Source: Deltaproteobacteria bacterium
GTDB taxonomy: Bacteria; Myxococcota; Kuafuiibacteriia; Kuafuiibacteriales; Kuafuiibacteriaceae
NCBI GenBank assembly: GCA_011526105.1
Contig: WYAZ01000139.1
Span: 1-64,000, forward strand
Reading direction: 5' to 3'
DNA: 64,000 nucleotides
Made by a program: the position numbers and the translations under genes. The notes under the pieces were generated by a model. The model worked only from the letters and a program-made list of their open reading frames with translations. It was not told the DNA's origin and made no database searches. Within the stretch, counting starts at the first letter, position 1. Each line of letters begins with the position of its first letter. Positions 1-6,741 of this stretch are shown one piece after another.

Positions 1-107
1 CCCATCTCGGCCTTCACGAGGTGGCCGAGGGTGTCGAAGCTCTTGCGCATGTCGGTCGGCGTGGTCGAGCAGTAGACCTTCACGCGCCGGGTGACGCCCG
101 GGATCAA
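1..107 (-). CDS. tnpB: IS66 family accessory protein TnpB, N-terminal part
   Basis: Only the first 35 codons are visible. The reading contains RRVKVYCSTTPTDMRKSFD followed by LGHLVK, which matches the conserved N-terminus of IS66 TnpB (the PTDMRKSFDGL block). The start is a TTG whose last two bases form part of the upstream tnpA stop (TTGA at 107-104), the coupling usual for IS66 tnpA/tnpB. TnpB is required together with TnpA and TnpC for IS66 transposition; its biochemical role is not settled. The gene is cut by the window edge, so whether it is intact cannot be judged. Confidence 0.72.
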   Translation of the reverse strand, partial: MIPGVTRRVKVYCSTTPTDMRKSFDTLGHLVKAEM

Positions 108-436
108 CGGAGCCTCTCGAGGATCGCAATGGCGTCATCGATGCAGAGGCCTTCGATGCGGAAGCCGTCAGGGGTGATGACCAACGCTTGCGAGGCCGGT
201 GGCTCCGCGACGACCGCCGGCGCAGAAGACGGATCGACCAGTCGAACGCGTCGAAGCCTCGGAGCGACCCGCGGGTGCTGCTTCATCCAAAGCCGAAGCG
301 AACTCTCGAGGACGTCGAGCTTCGCGGCCGAGGCCCCCAGGCCCAAACCCGAGGCGGACAGCTCGTGCCCCTTGGCGGCAATGCGGGCCTTGTCTGCGGT
401 GGTGAAGTGGCGTCGAGGACGGCGAGGCAGCTGCAT
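104..436 (-). CDS. tnpA: IS66 family accessory protein TnpA
   Basis: This 110-residue protein starts with a basic HTH-like segment (RRHFTTADKARI then SSLRLWMKQ), as in the Tnp_1-type DNA-binding region of IS66 OrfA. It ends with DGFRIEGLCIDDAIAILERL, matching the RVEGL..A..LLR C-terminal block of the family. ATG at 436 is the only ATG start because an in-frame stop lies at 458-460. The length is normal for IS66 TnpA. It overlaps tnpB by 4 bp. I see no frameshift, so this part of the element looks intact. Confidence 0.7.
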   Translation of the reverse strand: MQLPRRPRRHFTTADKARIAAKGHELSASGLGLGASAAKLDVLESSLRLWMKQHPRVAPRLRRVRLVDPSSAPAVVAEPPASQALVITPDGFRIEGLCIDDAIAILERLR

Positions 437-709
437 CGAACCGCGAGTATGGGGCGATCAGGTCGGCGTCCAGTCCTGCCAGGGCGAACACGTACCTTGA
501 ACTCAAAAGGGCACGAACACACAAACGGAGACGTTTCGGCCGGTTGCAGCAAAAACCGTCGTGATCCCGGAGAGTTCAAGTTCCACCCCGTTCCGGTTCG
601 TTCCGTCTGGTTCCGCCGCTAGCCGCGAAGTCATGACACCAATGCGACACCAGATTTGGGGTCGAGCCTTGTAGAAAGGGGCGGACCTTTGACCGTCTGG
701 GAAGGACGC
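437..709. other. Intergenic stretch between IS66 and the HEPN gene
   Basis: No convincing gene is present. It should contain the IS66 terminus. Around 585-615 the hexamer gttccg recurs at short intervals. At 574-590 a short string resembles a tRNA T-arm/acceptor end (gttcaag followed by tccaccccg), but it lacks four T-stem bases and lies in the opposite orientation to the tRNA-Asp at 10.5 kb. The integrase-end copy at 632-654 is listed separately. Confidence 0.5.
632..654 (+). repeat. Copy of the integrase 3' end (22/23 bp), left member
   Basis: These 23 bases match 10420-10442 with one mismatch (A for G at the sixth base). At the right copy the sequence is inside the integrase gene and encodes HDANATPE; here the same frame reads HDTNATPD. 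An in-frame stop at 620-622 shows it is not the end of a complete gene. It looks like the debris of a related integrase gene. Confidence 0.6.
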
Positions 710-1699
710 CTAGCACTCGCGAAGGTCAGCGAGGAGTTCGGGTTCGCTAAGGGCCTGGCGGACGACGGCGAGGGTAGCCTCGCGCAGGAACGCGAGCGCT
801 CGGTCCGCGCCATGAAGCGTCGAAAGGTCGCCTGAGGAAAAGTCTGCGTTTGAGCCGTGAGCGATCTTGCTCCTATACGAGTACAGCTTGCCCCAAACTG
901 TGTCGGTGCTTGCGTTCCCAAACACGCCGTACGGCAGCTCCCTCGGGAATCGCCTATTTAGCAGTGCCATTTTCTTTTTCACCTGCCGTGTAATCGAATC
1001 ATATGGGTCGCCGTCTTTTGGCGAGTGAGTCACTAGGGCCTCAAGAATTGCGAAGTAGCTTAGATACCGCATCGGTGATTTCGGGGGCAGGGCCTTGACG
1101 TCCTTGAGCCCTACGAACAACGGCTCCAGGTTCAATACGCTGTGGTCGTGCTTCTCGATCTGAGAGCAAAGCCCATGTATTTCGATGAGATCCTTGACCG
1201 TCACGGTCTTGAAGAACGTGGCGTCCTGATACTCCACCGACTGGTAGAGCTGAAACAAGCTTGCCAGCTTGTATCCCTGCGCCGCCCAGTTCTTCTCGTT
1301 GGGGTGGAGAAACCAGAGCGAAATCTCCAGCCCGAGGGGGTGGAGCGAAAGCGCCGTCTCGAGTTTCGACAGCTGTGCGTACCGGTCTGTGAAGTTCACG
1401 ACGTAGTAGCGCCAGTCACTCTCCTCTAGGAGCTCGAGCGCGCCGCCTGCATGCGGCCATCTAATCTCGTAGATCCAGCGGCCTTTGTCCGGCGAGAGTT
1501 GCGAAAGCGCGCGGCGGATCATGTCCGCTTCCTCGCTCGACGCACGCCGCAGGTCGTAGCCAGAACAGATCTCTTTCGATTCGAAGTCCGCCAGCTGACC
1601 CACATTTGCGAGAAAGATGAAGCCGCTCGACTGCAAGAGTCCCGGCGGCGATACATGGGTTGGAGCCGGCCCTTCCTTTCCAGGTTCATCGTCCGTCAC
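710..1699 (-). CDS. HEPN-domain protein (ApeA-like HEPN), candidate defence effector
   Basis: The 329-residue product starts at a GTG at 1699, four bases after the stop of the small gene upstream. The C-terminal third has the form of a HEPN helical bundle: YLSYFAILEALVTH, then a basic helix (SITRQVKKKMALLNRR) and the motif YRSKIAHG, which supplies the R-x4-H pair typical of HEPN ribonucleases. The first 200 residues show no family I can name. HEPN proteins of this kind are often RNases of toxin or phage-defence systems; that function is inferred here. It is the last gene of a GIY-YIG, small protein, HEPN cassette with overlapping or nearly touching genes, suggesting stoichiometric co-expression. 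Confidence 0.55.
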   Translation of the reverse strand: MTDDEPGKEGPAPTHVSPPGLLQSSGFIFLANVGQLADFESKEICSGYDLRRASSEEADMIRRALSQLSPDKGRWIYEIRWPHAGGALELLEESDWRYYVVNFTDRYAQLSKLETALSLHPLGLEISLWFLHPNEKNWAAQGYKLASLFQLYQSVEYQDATFFKTVTVKDLIEIHGLCSQIEKHDHSVLNLEPLFVGLKDVKALPPKSPMRYLSYFAILEALVTHSPKDGDPYDSITRQVKKKMALLNRRFPRELPYGVFGNASTDTVWGKLYSYRSKIAHGSNADFSSGDLSTLHGADRALAFLREATLAVVRQALSEPELLADLREC

Positions 1700-1703
1700 T
1701 GCA

Positions 1704-1856
1704 CTATGCCCTTTTCTCTTCCATCTCCAATTCGTTCTTGGTTATGAAGTCAAGGAAGGCCTGGCCCTCTTCGGTCAGTCTGTAGGAGGCCGAACCGTGA
1801 GTTTCGAGGTTGGCCGGGCCTTCGATTCTTGGGTTTGACGCTGATGCGGTGCTCAT
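1704..1856 (-). CDS. 50-residue protein between GIY-YIG and HEPN genes
   Basis: The gene starts at an ATG that overlaps the GIY-YIG stop (ATGA at 1856-1853) and stops at TAG 1706-1704, just before the GTG start of the HEPN gene. The product has 50 residues with the segment SYRLTEEGQAFLDFI, which resembles the last helix and wing of a winged-helix protein, followed by an acidic/basic tail (ELEMEEKRA). The spacing on both sides argues that it is a real, translationally coupled gene. It could be an antitoxin or a regulator of its neighbours, or part of a larger ancestral protein; none of these is proven. Confidence 0.5.
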   Translation of the reverse strand: MSTASASNPRIEGPANLETHGSASYRLTEEGQAFLDFITKNELEMEEKRA

Positions 1857-2191
1857 GGCGGGCAGATTGGGCATTTCCAGTAGAAGCCATCCGGCCTGTC
1901 AGGATGGACCGCGTTATCAAGGCTGCCCTTCTCTCCACCGAACCGGTGATAGTCGCGGCACTCCTGCTCGAATGCAACCTTCTCGGAACTGGCATACTGG
2001 AATGTGAAGTGCTCGTACTCTCCCACATGGTCCAGGAGGCGCTCATTCAGATCAGTGTCTGATCTCCCGACGTACTTCACCACCAGCGCGCCCTTTTGGT
2101 TGAGGTGGCCCAGGAGGTAGTTACCGATCGCGGGTTGCACGTTCGAGTTCACCTGTAGCACGGTTAGTTGTAGTGCGGTCGGGTAGGCCAT
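1853..2191 (-). CDS. GIY-YIG-like nuclease superfamily protein
   Basis: The 112-residue product has KYVGRSDTDLNERLLDHV, a GIY-YIG-type core in which the second motif reads KYVGRSD. Further along, FEQECRDYHRFGG and the tail HPDRPDGFYWKCPIC match a family of stand-alone small GIY-YIG proteins, with a conserved Glu in the FEQEC helix as the likely metal ligand. The two C-terminal cysteines may bind zinc. ATG at 2191 is preceded by AGGGG at good spacing. It is the first gene of the three-gene cassette and overlaps the next by 4 bp. Nuclease activity is inferred from the family. Confidence 0.6.
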   Translation of the reverse strand: MAYPTALQLTVLQVNSNVQPAIGNYLLGHLNQKGALVVKYVGRSDTDLNERLLDHVGEYEHFTFQYASSEKVAFEQECRDYHRFGGEKGSLDNAVHPDRPDGFYWKCPICPP

Positions 2192-2302
2192 GAATCACCC
2201 CTGTGTGGCTCCAAAGATAGGTTAGAGTCTGCCGCGCGACCCTAGCATGACCACGCGGCTGGGCAAATATGGCGCGTGTCTTCGTCGTTTGGTGGCCCGA
2301 CC
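2192..2302. other. Leader of the GIY-YIG/HEPN cassette
   Basis: This 111-bp gap separates the AbiJ-like gene from the GIY-YIG cassette, all on the minus strand. It holds the Shine-Dalgarno AGGGG of the GIY-YIG gene and a possible -10 (TATCTT on the minus strand near 2217) without a convincing -35. The nonamer cgaccctag occurs twice, near 2238 and 2299. Confidence 0.3.
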
Positions 2303-3154
2303 CTAGTCCGCGGTGAGCGCCGTCAGGTAGCCCACGAAAGCTGAGCAGAGGACGAGCATGAGTCGAGCATCCGCTTGCGTTACATTCGACTTGTCCTTCA
2401 TCGCGTGCCGAATCCCGTCCGCGTCGCTCGTGTATCCGTAGATCTTGGAGAGTCCGTCCTCTAGTGCGGGATGCAGCGTCTTCGCGCGCCCCAGGACCCT
2501 GAGCGCCTCTCCGAGCGTTGCCGAGTCCTTGCCCGTGATCTTCCTCGCCATGGCTTCGACCGCGCTAACGCTCTCTTTTATTGAATTTCGATAGTCTGGC
2601 TTCTCTCGCTCAGCGAAGCAAACCAGCGCCGCCTCCAGGTGCATTCGGACCGGATCGGGCACGGTGGCGTCTAGTGCCTCCTCTACCGCGGTGATCTCCT
2701 GCTCGGACGTAATCTCGACAATCATCCCGTGGACAAACCGATACGCGGCGTTCTCGTCCTCGAGCATTACGTTCACTGCGGCGACGAGTGGCTCTCTCCA
2801 GTACTCCGGGGCGTGCTCAGCGACAAACTCGACGAACTCGTAGACTTGGTACCACTCGGATTCAAAGAACCGCGCGCGTATGGCCTTGTAGCACTGCAAC
2901 CACATTCCGGGAATTGTGTCCGTGGGCTCCTTGAAGTAGTCCGCCCAAATCTGTTCCACAAGGCCGTGCATGTTCGAGCCGGCTGTGCGCTCGTGGTACC
3001 CGACCACCTTGTAGTGGTTCCAGAGGTGGCTTGAAAGACAATTCCAGAGCGAGTTTCGGAGGTGCTGGTCCATGCTTTCTCGCTGCGCAATCTTCACCGC
3101 GGGCGCCAGCCCCAGTCGCTGTGAGAAGCTCTGTCTACCTGGTCGGCGGCTCAT
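2303..3154 (-). CDS. AbiJ-like abortive infection protein
   Basis: The protein reads like the AbiJ family. The N-terminal part is FSQRLGLAP, SLWNCLSSHLWN, IWADYFKEPTDTIPG and WYQVYEFVEFVAEH (AbiJ N-terminal domain 4 type). The C-terminal part is REKPDYRNSIKESVSAVEA, ATLGEALRVLG, KIYGYTSDADGIRHAMKD and LMLVLCSAFVGYL, the HEPN-like C-terminal domain shared by these proteins. I place the start at the ATG at 3154 (MSRRPGRQSF), giving 283 residues, because it sits next to the conserved block and has GGGAG upstream. An in-frame ATG at 3190 is the alternative. AbiJ proteins are abortive-infection phage-resistance factors; the activity here is inferred. Confidence 0.68.
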   Translation of the reverse strand: MSRRPGRQSFSQRLGLAPAVKIAQRESMDQHLRNSLWNCLSSHLWNHYKVVGYHERTAGSNMHGLVEQIWADYFKEPTDTIPGMWLQCYKAIRARFFESEWYQVYEFVEFVAEHAPEYWREPLVAAVNVMLEDENAAYRFVHGMIVEITSEQEITAVEEALDATVPDPVRMHLEAALVCFAEREKPDYRNSIKESVSAVEAMARKITGKDSATLGEALRVLGRAKTLHPALEDGLSKIYGYTSDADGIRHAMKDKSNVTQADARLMLVLCSAFVGYLTALTAD

Positions 3155-3287
3155 CACTCCCGAAAGAGATCGCGTCACCGTGTATGTCAAGTCGGAGTGC
3201 TTTTGTTTTGTTCGTCGACGGGGGTAGAAGGCCAGTTTCTCGGCGCGACTTGTCGGCGAACTAGGGCGAAAAGAATCGGACTAGCAG

Positions 3288-3950
3288 CTAGCCCCGGCTG
3301 AGAACCGACTTCACGCTGAAACCAACCGCATTCAGGGCCCGGCGACGCTTCCGGCTGATCTTGGGCTTGGCCGGCTTAGCTTCGGACGTCACCGGCTCGG
3401 GCTTCGCAGTCTTCACCTTGGTTGCTTTGGGCTTCACCGATGCGGGCTTAGATGCTGGCTTTGACCCAGCCGCCGACGCTTTGAGCAGCATTGCCGAGAT
3501 CGCAGCTTGGACCGCTCGGAGCTCCGTCCTAATCTCGGCCAGCTTGGCGTGATCGATCGCTGGAGCCGCAACACTCGGAGCCGATGGAGCCGCTGGAGTC
3601 GCACTAGGACGCGGACCGCTCATGGTGTTGCTCGGGACACTCACGGTATCAGCATGGACTCTCGGCAATCCAACCAGGCGACGCCGGTCATTGGCCCGTT
3701 CAGCCGCGCAAGTCAGACGAAGTGCCGCAGCCGCCAATACCTCATCCTTCTCAGTCTGATCGGTGCTTCGGTCTAGCTGTGACTTGAGCGACTGGAGCGA
3801 TTGTCTAGCCGCCGTAGCCTTCACGATGCGCGAGAGCTCCGCCAGACTCTCTTGGTACTCGACTTCAGCGGCAACACGCTCTTCACGTTCCCTCTCACGA
3901 CGTTCGCGCTGTGCCTTCGACCGGTTGATACGTTCCTGTTCCTTGGTCAT
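3288..3950 (-). CDS. Coiled-coil protein with lysine-rich C-terminus, function unknown
   Basis: I do not recognise a family. From the ATG at 3950 the product has 220 residues: a highly charged N-terminal helix (about residues 1-35, RRERERE type), a central helical region (to about 105), a Pro/Ala linker, and a basic Ala/Lys/Pro tail ending in KISRKRRRALN. The tail would suit nucleic-acid binding. An earlier ATG at 4028 is possible but lies inside the upstream gene, and the extra residues would mirror its acidic Asp/Ser stretch in another frame, so I prefer 3950. It follows the 3991-5061 gene by 40 bp and is probably co-transcribed. Confidence 0.5.
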   Translation of the reverse strand: MTKEQERINRSKAQRERREREREERVAAEVEYQESLAELSRIVKATAARQSLQSLKSQLDRSTDQTEKDEVLAAAALRLTCAAERANDRRRLVGLPRVHADTVSVPSNTMSGPRPSATPAAPSAPSVAAPAIDHAKLAEIRTELRAVQAAISAMLLKASAAGSKPASKPASVKPKATKVKTAKPEPVTSEAKPAKPKISRKRRRALNAVGFSVKSVLSRG

Positions 3951-3990
3951 CTCATCATTCCGTTCTGGGTCCGTTGGTGGCTGTGTGCGG

Positions 3991-5061
3991 CTAGAGCTCG
4001 TCGGAGTCGTCGGAGTCGTCTTCTTCATCCCGCTCAAATTCGGCGAGCAACTGATCGACGTCGTCACCGCGCTGGAGTTCCGAGTCTGGTTCGATCGGGC
4101 TCTCGCGCAACTTCTCCAAGATCTGCTCGAAGCTCGAGGCCGATGCGTGATCGCGAAGCTCGGGGATCAATCGAGCTTCCAACCCACGGCGCTTCTGCTC
4201 CAAGAACTCGGCAGTACGCCGGGCAACATAGGCTTCGGGATCGTCGAGCCCCGCAATGATTCGGAGTTGCTCGGTCTGCGTAGCTGCGAGGGTGATACCC
4301 AAGATCTGAGCCCTGATCAAAGCCTGCTGCGCCATCGCTCGGTGCGCCGCGTCTTCATCCAACTGCCGACCGGCGACGTTGCTCCACCTGTGGGCCAAGG
4401 TCTGGATCATCGACTCCAAAGCTTGATGCTCGGAGCGTTCGGCACTGCGCAGCCGTTGGATCTCTCGGGCTGCCTTGATGCTCGCTGGGTCACTCGCGCC
4501 AATGGGTGCTCGGGGCAAAGCGGTTTCTTCCGCGTCAACGGTCAGAACGGTCATTGCACGGCGATCATAAGTGACGATGCGCTGATCTGGACGCAACGCG
4601 CTTAGCTCCAGCAAACGCATGATCTCGCGTTCGTCGTTGGTGTAGGGCACCTTTGCCGGGCTGGCGTCCTGCAAGATCGATTCGAGCGCGGCTTCGTGTC
4701 GAGCTTTGATCTGTGCCTCTTGCTCGTCCAGGGCTTGAAGATTCATCCGGACGTTGGCGGCTCGTCGGAGTCTGTTCAAGTCGCGGTGTCCGTCTTGACC
4801 ACGTCGGGCGTACTCGGCTTCGAGTTCCGGCGTGATCTCGACGAGTCCCAAGTCTGCGGTCTGCTCGATAACGCGCTCGAATTCTCGGCGTTGCTCTTGG
4901 ATCTTGGAGAGCTCGATCCCTTGCTCGTACAACGCTTGCTGAAAGCGGTTGTAGACGGAGCGAAGCATTTGCTCGGGGCTCTTCCTACCTCCGGCCGAGA
5001 CGCCAAGGTTGATCGATTCGTGAACCCAAATATCGAGGGGTGCGTTGGTTGCGACTGACAT
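3991..5061 (-). CDS. Helical protein of the integrative element, function unknown
   Basis: The 356-residue product is predicted almost wholly helical: long charged heptad-like runs (residues about 35-140 and 190-320) and a very acidic C-terminus rich in Glu and Asp. No signal peptide or membrane segment is visible. ATG at 5061 has AAGGAG eight bases upstream. It pairs with the basic coiled-coil gene downstream; an acidic partner next to a basic partner suggests a complex, which is inference. Possible roles include mobilisation or DNA packaging, but no relaxase or terminase motif is present. Confidence 0.55.
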   Translation of the reverse strand: MSVATNAPLDIWVHESINLGVSAGGRKSPEQMLRSVYNRFQQALYEQGIELSKIQEQRREFERVIEQTADLGLVEITPELEAEYARRGQDGHRDLNRLRRAANVRMNLQALDEQEAQIKARHEAALESILQDASPAKVPYTNDEREIMRLLELSALRPDQRIVTYDRRAMTVLTVDAEETALPRAPIGASDPASIKAAREIQRLRSAERSEHQALESMIQTLAHRWSNVAGRQLDEDAAHRAMAQQALIRAQILGITLAATQTEQLRIIAGLDDPEAYVARRTAEFLEQKRRGLEARLIPELRDHASASSFEQILEKLRESPIEPDSELQRGDDVDQLLAEFERDEEDDSDDSDEL

Positions 5062-5135
5062 GGTGCGAGCTCCTTAGATCGACTCGATGGCGAGCCGGGT
5101 TAGATGTTGCAAGACAGGTTGACGAGAGACGGAGA

Positions 5136-5205
5136 CGAGTCGGCCCAGCGATCTGGTTTTTCCACGGAGAAGGGGTTGATTGACCCAGGCCGCTGGGCCG
5201 ACTCG
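5136..5205. repeat. 15-bp perfect inverted repeat with 40-nt spacer
   Basis: Arms 5136-5150 (cgagtcggcccagcg) and 5191-5205 are exact reverse complements. It lies in the 298-bp gene-free gap between the helical-protein gene and the HTH gene. It could be the stem of a structured RNA, an origin-of-transfer type repeat or a protein-binding dyad. No T-run follows either arm, so a simple intrinsic terminator is unlikely. Confidence 0.6.
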
Positions 5206-5237
5206 AGGCTTGATGTGGTGTAGGCGTGCAGTAGACG

Positions 5238-5297
5238 GGCCCCAGCCCCAACGACCGAAGCTCGGAGAAACCAAAGACGCTTTTGATCGCTGGGGCC
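5238..5297. repeat. Second inverted repeat in the same gap (9-bp arms)
   Basis: Arms 5238-5246 (ggccccagc) and 5289-5297 (gctggggcc) are exact reverse complements 42 nt apart. The right arm resembles the right arm of the 5136-5205 repeat (cgctgggcc versus cgctggggcc), so the gap contains two similar stem-loops in a row. Confidence 0.45.
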
Positions 5298-5359
5298 GGG
5301 GGACATCGTCGAGCCGATCGCAGCCGAAAGGAGACAGCCACGATCAGAGGGTGAGTGGA

Positions 5360-5683
5360 TCAACCGAGGAGCTCCTCGTGCAGGTCGACACGAAAGCCGT
5401 AGTTGTTTTTCAAGTACGACGCGAAGGCCGGGAGGTCGCCCTGGTCAACGCGAACCTCCGGGCCCCGAGCCCTCTCCACGACGATCGCTCGTAGATCGCC
5501 GAGACGAATCGCGCTCTCGATGACGGATCGCGGGAGACCCAGCTTTCGACTCGCGGTCTCGACGGTGACGAAGAGTTGCGGGGTGTAGTTTCGGGCTCGT
5601 GGCTTCTGCCGCCGGCCGAGGAGTTCTTCGAGGAGTGTCGGGCTGGGTTTCGAGTCGATGGCGGGATATTTGTTGGGCTTCAT
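5360..5683 (-). CDS. Small HTH (excisionase/MerR-like) protein
   Basis: The product has 107 residues. Residues about 38-90 read LFVTVETASRKLGLPRSVIESAIRLGDL and then an R/V-rich wing and LPAFASYLK, the layout of small winged-helix/excisionase-type HTH proteins. The N-terminal 35 residues are basic and Pro-rich. A strong sigma-70-type promoter (5696-5724) ends only a few bases before the ATG, so the transcript would have almost no leader. It may regulate the element or the upstream coiled-coil genes, from which it is separated by two stem-loops. No specific family name can be given. Confidence 0.5.
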   Translation of the reverse strand: MKPNKYPAIDSKPSPTLLEELLGRRQKPRARNYTPQLFVTVETASRKLGLPRSVIESAIRLGDLRAIVVERARGPEVRVDQGDLPAFASYLKNNYGFRVDLHEELLG

Positions 5684-5695
5684 TTGTCAAGACGC

Positions 5696-5724
5696 ATACT
5701 AGGCCTTGTCTGACCGGGTGTCAA
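5696..5724 (-). promoter_or_regulatory. Near-consensus sigma-70 promoter for the HTH gene
   Basis: On the minus strand TTGACA (5724-5719) and TAGTAT (5701-5696) are separated by exactly 17 bp. The predicted start point lies near 5689 and the ATG at 5683, giving a transcript with at most a few untranslated bases. This is the best promoter match I saw in the window. Confidence 0.65.
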
Positions 5725-6055
5725 GCAGGCTGGCACGAGTCTTGCTAGAGACACGATAAGTGGCCGATACGCCATAGCTTTTTGCGCTGCACAAAAGTCC
5801 TCAGATATCTACATGGCTCTGGCCGTAGGATCCCCACGATATTCGAGGGGGTGGCTCACCTGATTTCAATGGGTTACGAGTAGGGGGTGAGTACTAGATC
5901 TTGCGTTCTAGGCTCATGGATAACCACATGCCTACATGGGGTTATATCAAGTCGCAACGGGGGCATGGCGCCGAACTCGTGGTTCGCTCAGCGGCGACCC
6001 CCGCGGAATGGGAGCTACGCGTTGACTGGGGCAGACCACAGCCTACGCTCAGCCG
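5725..6055. other. Gene-free stretch with a hairpin
   Basis: No credible ORF is present. A compact hairpin lies at 5920-5945: ataaccacatg, loop ccta, catggggttat, with one mismatch in 11 pairs. A weak promoter candidate (ttgact at 6022-6027, 16-bp spacer, tacgct at 6044-6049) precedes the ATG at 6056. Base composition is lower in G/C than the chromosomal part. Confidence 0.4.
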
Positions 6056-6589
6056 ATGAGGGACTCGGACATCGATGAGCGGGCGCCGAAAGAGGCTGAG
6101 AGAGTCTTTCTCGCTTGGCTGAAATCGCTAGGCTTCGTCGACGTCGGGGAAGAGATCCTAGTGCGCGCCTTTGATGCTTCGGTCGTTTTGATTCGGGTCG
6201 GCGCCGACGCAGTATGCGCGGACATGGTCGTCGCCCCCGGTTGTGGTGTAGACGACGAGCCTGAGCGCTGGATCTACGAGGGTCCGGACCGATTCGACCA
6301 GGCGACCAACCTCGTCCGCGGCGTCCTGAGGAGTGGCTGGTACGAGCAGGAGAAGGCGTTTCTAGACGCCTTGGCAGCGCTGCGCTTCACCCCGAACGAG
6401 GAGGGCGACTGGATCCGTATCGTTGGCGACGTGAGGATCTCGGCCTCCACCAGCTTCGATACCGTGGAAGTCGGTGCGAGCCCCGTTACCGGCTCGAGCA
6501 GCGCCCCGCCCCGCGGTTTCGAGGGCCCAACGCGGTTTGAAGACGGGATTGCGCACGTCCGAAGTCTAGTCGCGCACGCGGCTCCGTAG
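6056..6589 (+). CDS. Hypothetical acidic protein
   Basis: I recognise no family in this 177-residue protein. It is acidic and soluble, with mixed alpha/beta character: EAERVFLAWLKSLGF, VLIRVGADAVCADMVVAP, RFDQATNLVRGVLRSGWYEQE. It ends with EDGIAHVRSLVAHAAP. No signal peptide or membrane segment is visible. It stands alone, divergent from the HTH gene and 550 bp before the replication/integration operon. Consistent codon use over its length supports it as a real gene; the start at 6056 lacks a clear Shine-Dalgarno sequence. Confidence 0.45.
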   Translation: MRDSDIDERAPKEAERVFLAWLKSLGFVDVGEEILVRAFDASVVLIRVGADAVCADMVVAPGCGVDDEPERWIYEGPDRFDQATNLVRGVLRSGWYEQEKAFLDALAALRFTPNEEGDWIRIVGDVRISASTSFDTVEVGASPVTGSSSAPPRGFEGPTRFEDGIAHVRSLVAHAAP

Positions 6590-6741
6590 CCCCGCAGTTT
6601 GGCCCCGGCCATGGCCTGGCGAAGCTTAGACACAGCACGCGGGCCCAAAGCGGCCCGATCTCGACCTAGAAACTCACACGGCTTCAGCTAGACACGAACT
6701 CGAACCCGGAAGACGGACGGCCGGACGATCGTTGCCCTGAA

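Larger units (their letters stand above)
1..436 (-). mobile_element. IS66-family insertion sequence, partial (tnpA and start of tnpB)
   Basis: Two overlapping minus-strand genes with IS66 TnpA and TnpB signatures mark an insertion sequence that runs off the left edge. The third gene (tnpC transposase) would lie outside the window. Its terminal inverted repeat should sit just to the right of 436, but with only one end visible I could not define it. Confidence 0.6.

Noticed and set aside
574-590. tRNA 3'-end-like string (gttcaag ... tccaccccg) as the left attachment site
   Set aside because: Four T-stem bases are missing and it lies in the opposite orientation to tRNA-Asp, whereas an attachment-site copy should be a direct repeat. 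Likely chance similarity to a generic T-arm.
1142-1747. Plus-strand frames over the HEPN gene
   Set aside because: They are short shadows of the minus-strand gene with no domain content.
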